DNA from: Archegozetes longisetosus
Taxonomy: Eukaryota > Arthropoda > Arachnida > Sarcoptiformes > Trhypochthoniidae
DNA: 64,000 nt
Reading direction: 5' to 3'
NCBI GenBank assembly: GCA_018873245.2
Contig: JAEMBT020000001.1
Span: forward strand, 6,662,220 to 6,726,219
Shown: positions 58,235 through 64,000 of the stretch, piece after piece
Position numbering within the stretch: the first letter of the stretch is position 1
Layout of the letters: each line of letters opens with the position of its first letter
Notes under the pieces: model-generated
The model's input: only the letters and a program-made list of their open reading frames with translations
What the model was told of the DNA's origin: nothing
Databases searched by the model: none
Position numbers and translations under genes: made by a program

Positions 58235-59373
58235 TACCTAATTATTTAAACGAGTGAAGGAAAATTATAATTTTGAGTTCAAAATGGATATCAAACAATG
58301 TGATGAATCGATTTTATCAAAAGAATATTTGAATAGAACATAAAACGAGTAGGAAACAATATTTTGAAGTGTAACTTATTTGTCGCATTCCCATTAAGTG
58401 TTGTGAGAGTGTTGCGTAATAGAGAGAGTTCGTTGAAAACAGGACTTAAATATATGGCTTAACACAGTTTTCGATAGAATTCATGAATAAAAAAATTGTC
58501 GATTGTGTACCACTGCACTGAAAAAATGAATCAGTTCCAGTGACGGCATAGTAGTGATGTGCCATCGATGATCCAAATGGTGAGAAACAATTGTCTGACA
58601 TTGTGAGTCATTCTGAATATTTTTTAATTAATAATAATAATTATTATTTTCTAATTATAAATCGAAAACTTTTTGTGAATTGGGTTTAGAGCTCATTAAT
58701 TGGAAGACAACGAGTTTTTGTAAGTAAAATATCATTAAAATAGTTTTACTTAAAAATTGTTTGAATTTTGAATGCTATGTTTTGTCAATTTTTTTCTAAA
58801 GGACTATAATGTTAACGCCTTATGGTCTGCCTGTTATGGTGTATATCAAACACTTAGGGGTCACAATAAAATGTTTCCATAAATTCAGAGTTTGGACTGA
58901 TCAATCTTCATTTAAGCGTTAACATTAAGGTTCTTTACAAAAGTTTAATATTAATAGTATGCACTGCAAAGGCTTACGTTTGACGAGTGATTTAACTTAT
59001 TTTTCGGTAAATACCCTAATTAGCGCTGTTTAACTAATACAAATCCTGTATATGACTGCTACACATTTTCAATTTTAAAATGTGTCCTATTATCAGACTT
59101 AAGGTTCTCTAAAGCATTAAAAGCGACTAAAAACAACTTTTATGCTGGAGATCCCTAGAATACACTCTTTAGCTATTTATAACTTATATATTTATTGATT
59201 TTATTTAATTGCTAAAGACACAATTTAAAATTAAAAATAAAATTTTATTACCTAAGTTTTATAAAGAAAAATATGATAAATATATGAAAAGATAATTGAA
59301 CATATCAGTAAATTGGAAGATAACGCAAAATTCAACTACATCAATTTTCATGCTTTAAAAATTAAAATTATGA

Positions 59374-59875
59374 GTCGCTTCTACATCAAAATGTCACCAC
59401 AAAAATGCCGTCGCCAATAATATCGCCGTAATGTCGCCATATAAAATTTTACACAAATATTGTCTGTTTCAAGATTTTTAATACATACGTTCCAAGTAAA
59501 ATTGACAAGAGTAAAATAGCTTTGAAAATATTTTATTAGAGCAAGATCGTTTTTTCATTTAATTATAGTAATAAAATAAAATTTATTGATTTGCACAAAA
59601 TGATTAATGGAATAAATGAATCGAGTATGATCTGACCCTTCTTAGCAAGGAAGCTCATTCATAGTAGGCAAAGGAAAAATAAGTGATTGAAGCTCTTTGA
59701 CTATAAACTATTTAAACATTGGTTTGATAAGAGACTATTCATAAATATGTTCTTTTTCAATCTTTCGCTAGATTTTTTTATCATCAGGATCAGATGATAC
59801 TGACAACATTTTTTTACCTGTGACATTTTTTGTAAGGCGATATTATTGGCGGTGGCATTTTGACGTAGAAGCACT
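59374..59875. mobile_element. MITE-like insertion in the right arm
   Basis: The ends share GCTTCTACATCAAAATG (left) and GCTTCTACGTCAAAATG (right, inverted), then GCCAATAATATCGCC blocks. The left arm lacks this sequence. A 62-residue minus frame (59701-59889) has no recognisable content. Confidence 0.65.
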
Positions 59876-59971
59876 GGACGGCGTTTCACCGCAACTTCCA
59901 GTCAAAAGTCTTCTTCCAGCAATGTGAACTAAATAGTCCCCCTTAACCTCAAGCACGTCATAGTCTGACAT
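59843..59971 (-). CDS. Small ORF in the right arm (42 residues)
   Basis: It begins MSDYDVLEVKGDYLVHIAGR and runs into the MITE at about 59873, which supplies its last codons and stop. The sequence before the MITE looks coding-like, but no family is recognised and the left-arm copy is frameshifted. It may be the start of an ancestral gene carried by the arms. Confidence 0.25.
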   Translation of the reverse strand: MSDYDVLEVKGDYLVHIAGRRLLTGSCGETPSSASTSKCHRQ

Positions 59972-61166
59972 TTACTTCCCAGATATAAACAAATACAATA
60001 TTTAATAAAATTTATTAAAGTTGAATATGGATTTATCATAACAAGAACAATTAATTGAACTGTTTAGCGAAAATCGCAGAGTTAGTAATTGTAAAGAGAA
60101 ACAAATACAAAATATATTCACTTTTGAACTTGCATTACATATGTTTAATAATTGAATTTTATTGATTATTGTGAAGTGAAGTTTCAAAAACTGATTGCAT
60201 TGTGTAAACTCTAGGTTACATCTTCCAATTTTTTGGAAGTTTTTTAATCCGATTGAAAACTATAGTTTTAAAACCATGAAACTAAAGTTTCAACTTCTAA
60301 ACGCATATTTAGGTGTTTTCTCGTTTTGCTAATCTGTTGCAATACTAAGTATTTGCAACAAATTTTGCCGTTTTAGCGAATGCTTCAAATATTTTTGCAC
60401 AAAAGTAGAGTCTGTTGGCTATTACTTTCAAATCAAATGAATGTAAAGTATTAACTATCGCTTTACTTTTATTTACATATTATCTCTTCGGTTGACTTTA
60501 CGCTTACTTTTGGTATGATCTTTGATGAAAATGACCTTTGATGAAAATAAAACTTGTTTATGAAAAATCGGAATGTTTCTGGAAACGATGGAACTTAGAT
60601 TAAGTAAACCCTCTGACCAGCACTTTAAAACCTGAATGCAGTGCAGCGCCAAATCAAACATTTCAGATATGTTTCATTCAATCGATTTCAGATCTATTCA
60701 ATAATTGAATCAATCGTGTAATCAAATAATGCTTTGTTAGCAATGTTTATGCCGTCAGTTTTGTTGTGAAGTTTGAAGTGGCGAATCATTCTTTTACTGT
60801 CTATCAATTAGTATTAATCGAAAGGTATCGAACTAAATATGTGCGATCTGTGCATTTGAGTGTGTGGGCAAATCCCTTTCCAAGCCTAAACACTTCTGAA
60901 AGTTAGAGCAAATGTTCGAAAGGATGTATATATCAGATACAAATACGAACGTGACTGTATCAGATGTACTACAAGTTTGTTCATAGTTTGACTTAATCCA
61001 AACTAATAGTTTGTATATATTTCACTTTGCAAATCCTATTGTATTGATAACATACGATATGATTTGAATATATTGAATCGTTACAGCTATAAAGCGAGTG
61101 TACCCCAGTTCTTTAACACACAATTAATCGCAGAATATAAGTGATGACAATTTCAAACTCATTTGA

Positions 61167-61326
61167 CCAACAGACGTCAGCCGATGGCCATTTTCACTTC
61201 AATTAACCTACGGAAAGTAACTGACGGCCATTTTTAGATCAGATGATCCACAGAAGGCAACTGATGGCCATATTAGATTCAAGTGACTTACGGAAAGTGA
61301 TCGATGACTATTTTTAATTCAAAACT
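61167..61326. repeat. 40-bp tandem repeat, four units
   Basis: Units start at 61167, 61207, 61247 and 61287, each containing an ACGGAAAGT-like block followed by GATGGCCATTTT or a variant. Divergence between units is about 20-25% by eye. Confidence 0.8.
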
Positions 61327-61655
61327 TGTTTAGTCAGTTAATTTTTTGATATAAAGAAATAAGTTATTCATTAAATGAGTATCAATAATGAAATAATTCA
61401 TTAATTATTTAAATGCACGGAATAGAAGATAGCAAATAGTTTTGAAGATTAGCTCAACTATTAAATATTTGCCTCATCTCAATACATATCCGAAATTGAA
61501 GACAACTTTTTTATGCTGAAGGAACAAGATTATTACAACCAACGACTAGTGCCGAAGAAGTGCAATAGTTCGCATAACCTCGGGAAGTGGTTTGTGAAAA
61601 CTGCCTCTAAACGTAAGACAACTGTGATGAAATTCTTAAGTAAACTATGGGTTGG

Positions 61656-62043
61656 CAAGAACACTTACACAGCCAATAATTGAAATTCTCAATAATGAAC
61701 TCACCAAAAGCATCTATATAATCAATGTAAACAGATTTCGAATTATTTGAAATCTATTAAATAAGGCGTATTTTGAATTTCTTCTGTGAGCGAAATTTTG
61801 ACTGCACTGACTGAATGTTGTTGCACATAACTGGAGTGAAGTCTAAACTGCATGAAATAACACTGAACCAAATAGCATATAGATAAAATATAGGTTTAAT
61901 ATAAATGAATATCACAACCGATACATCAATTAATAATATTTAATAGATTTCAAGTAATTCGAAATCTGTTTACATTGATTATATAGATGCTTTTGGGAAG
62001 TTCATTATTGGGAATTTCAATTATTGGCTGTGTAAGTGTTTTG
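61656..62043. mobile_element. 388-bp MITE with about 107-bp inverted arms
   Basis: 61656-61763 and 61936-62043 are reverse complements with few mismatches (for example AGCATCTATATAATCAATGT at 61711 and inverted at about 61970). There is a central non-coding spacer of about 170 bp. No clear target duplication. Confidence 0.82.
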
Positions 62044-62129
62044 AAAATGACTTGCCACTATTGATTTTATGATAAGTTATAAGCGTTTTAAATATATCGC
62101 TTTTTATTATTTCTATAAATGAAATTATA

Positions 62130-62310
62130 TATGTTACCGTAAATTCTGATAATTAGTAAATATTAATAATTACTAGTAAATTTTGATATTTTACTGACCC
62201 TAGTAGTAAATTTTGATATTTTTAGTAATTTTTGATATTTACTGACACATTTCAGTGAGTATCAATTTTTTCCAAAACGCTTCAGTAAATTTTGATTAAA
62301 TACTTTGAAT
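62130..62310. repeat. Degenerate AGTAAATTTTGATATTT repeats
   Basis: At least four imperfect copies of the motif in 160 bp, irregularly spaced. Confidence 0.6.
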
Positions 62311-62701
62311 GTAATAATCGACATAGGCTAGCCCAGGCTCAAGGCTCAGTGAAAATGAACCTATGTCCATCAATATTTAAATGATTAAACTTGCATGTAT
62401 TTTTAAAAGAGACATTACATCGTCTTTAATGCATTTAACAAGAGCTACAAAAAGCATTTTCTGATTTACAAATTTATCTCTTAGATTCATGATTTTTTGC
62501 AATTACACTTTGTTATTAAATTAAATTTTATCTTAATAATTAACTTCATTTGAAATTTTAGAGCCAGAAATTGAATGAAATCAATTAAATTTGAAGATTT
62601 TTAACATTATATCAGTACTTTTACACAACCTTTGTTATCAAAATATAAGAAAAATTGGTTAAGTGGGACTAGTGGCGGAATCACCATAAAAATCGATGGA
62701 G

Positions 62702-62930
62702 GAGTCAAATCGATAGTCCTCGATCAGATAAATTGATTTATGTAAAAATTATAAAGCCACGCCCACTGGTTCAAAAGTTACGCCCCTTTTTAAATTGAAG
62801 CTCATAAATTGATTTCAAAGTGGGCCGAGTCTTGTAAAAAAGAGTGAAGAGTCAAATCGATAGTACTCGATGAGACAAATTGAATTATGTAAAAATCATT
62901 AAACCACGCTCACTGGTTAAAAATCAATAG
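62702..62930. repeat. 147-bp direct repeat, about 1.5 copies
   Basis: GAGTCAAATCGATAGTCCTC (62702) recurs as GAGTCAAATCGATAGTACTC (62849), and similarity continues for about 75 bp, including AACCACGCTCACTGGTT. Confidence 0.8.
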
Positions 62931-63119
62931 TCATACAAAGTTTTCTCAAAATCTGCCTCTAATAATCATTAAAATATATTCATATTTATCACAGCCACCT
63001 TTAACAGATAAGCTTTAGATAAACTATGATTTGCAAAACTATTAGATCCAAAACTACAAAATTCAAACTATAATTAAATTAATAAAATCAAATTCATAAC
63101 TATAATTTAATTAATAAGC
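62931..63119. other. AT-rich spacer before the transposase remnant
   Basis: It includes a short duplicated AACTATAATTAAATTAATAA stretch. No gene. Confidence 0.4.
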
Positions 63120-64000
63120 TTATAAATCGGAGTCACTGTCGGAATCTCCCAATTCTACAGTGTCATCAATTTGGTCATCCGACTCTGTAGGATCGAGGGG
63201 TTCCGAGAGTGATTCTTCATCGAAAGAAGTTTGTGATGGACCCTTCAAGAATTGAGTGGCGTCCTCCAAAATCTCCTTGAAGGCCAAGCCTTTGTTTGTC
63301 CTTCAAGAAAATTCTGTCATAAATGGTCCAGTCTACTTGTTCATTTAAAAAATTGGGAGATTGTTGCTACTTTATAAAGCATTTAATGTGTCGCCACAGC
63401 CTCTCAATTCTGTTTGTATGAACAACGTATTCCTGGCCATTATAGAGGACATTCCTCACAAGTCTTTCGATGATTGACATTGAGATGGATCCAACTCATC
63501 CCAATGCCTGTGATGCCATCAAAAACTGCAGCAGAGTCTGTGTAAACGGTAGACCCTGCTGCAATACGAGAAGCCATAAGAGGCCAGAGTTCTTTTAGTA
63601 CGGTAGGGTACAACCATAGCAAAACACTCATTGGTCTCTCGGCATATAGCATAAAACATCCACCAATCTTCAAGCATGTAATATCGCCCGCGACTGAACT
63701 TTCGCTTGAAGATGTGGGATTCGTCACACTCACAAGTGCAACCTGGACCTCCAATCGTCCAAGTTGTACTTTTGAGGTGATGCCTAGAAATGTATCGGAC
63801 CAGCCGATACTTCTTCCATGCGGTTTTAGGATCTGACTCGGTCTCTTGTACAGCGAGTCCTACACCAATACCGCACAGAAGACTGTAGCATAGCTTAGGC
63901 GACCGAAGAATTGGGTTAGATTCTTTTTCGGTTGCTCGTAGCCCTGAAAACCAAATGTTTTTCGCCGGATTAACAGTTCTGCTACAAAGTTTATCTTTGC
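63120..64000 (-). pseudogene. Merlin / ISXO2-like (IS1016-type) transposase, 5' end beyond window
   Basis: Reading the minus strand, IGGPGCTCECDESHIFKRKF holds the first catalytic Asp of the IS1595/IS1016 (Merlin) fold. The second lies in AGSTVYTDSAAVFDG, followed by WIHLNVNH, and the last catalytic region is HTNRIERLWRHIK. These pieces lie in different frames: small indels occur at A-runs or T-runs near 63597 and 63465, a TAG follows CFIK, and another shift precedes AFKEILEDATQF and an acidic end (GDSDSDSDL). No terminal inverted repeat was found on the inner side. Merlin elements are cut-and-paste transposons of animals related to bacterial IS1016. This copy is probably dead. Confidence 0.72.

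Larger units (their letters stand above)
51437..61024. repeat. Right arm of the large inverted repeat, with nested insertions
   Basis: Counterpart of 41991-46076. It is interrupted by a pogo-like element (51494-52107), an LTR retrotransposon (52570-58234) and other material at about 59130-59880; without these it is about 3.2 kb. The outer end mirrors the left arm (…TTTGTATATATTTCA to 61024). Confidence 0.88.

Noticed and set aside
41991..61024. Assembly fold-back artefact explanation for the inverted repeat
   Set aside because: The arms differ by substitutions and by several independent, well-bordered insertions, which an artefact would not create.

Overview
The window is AT-rich nuclear DNA from an animal. 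The evidence is spliceosomal introns with GT..AG borders (about 50-140 bp, one of 4.1 kb), a eukaryotic tRNA-Asp with Pol III signals, Golgi glycosylation genes and many eukaryotic transposon families. A short run of the arthropod-type telomere unit TTAGG, and a secreted leucine-rich-repeat gene fragment of a kind I associate with arthropods, point to an arthropod, possibly a mite or other arachnid. The species cannot be fixed from sequence alone.

Layout. 1-15 kb: gene-poor, with one tRNA-Asp, a hAT remnant, a mariner-like remnant, a 12-bp minisatellite, a 584-bp near-perfect palindrome and a cluster of small inverted-repeat elements, two of them with target-site duplications (TSDs). 15.4-24 kb: the clearest host genes, a two-exon beta-1,3-galactosyltransferase-family gene (+) and a five-exon SLC35B4-type nucleotide-sugar transporter gene (-). 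They are convergent neighbours and both act in Golgi glycosylation. 25.8-27.6 kb: two tandem genes for small secreted, glutamine-rich, low-complexity proteins, the second with an apparent 1-nt frameshift. 28.3-34.2 kb: a transposon with a second one nested inside it, then two abutting Tc1/mariner-type elements whose transposase genes carry four introns at matching positions and a D-38-E catalytic spacing. 35.5-38.2 kb: an intronless NB-ARC plus kinesin-light-chain-like TPR gene, split by a 1-nt shift in an A-run.

42-61 kb is a large inverted repeat. Two diverged arms, each about 3.2-3.3 kb after removing insertions, flank a 5.4-kb centre. The arms have been invaded independently by a Ty3/gypsy-type LTR retrotransposon (itself hit by a 1-kb DNA transposon), a pogo-like element and several miniature elements. 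Each arm therefore acts as an empty-site control for the other. The centre holds a broken secreted LRR gene and a Tc1-type fragment. The window ends with tandem repeats and a decayed Merlin/ISXO2-like transposase running off the right edge.

Overall this is a transposon-dense region with a small island of host genes. The most unusual items are the large inverted repeat, the intron-bearing D-38-E transposons and the intronless NB-ARC/TPR gene.
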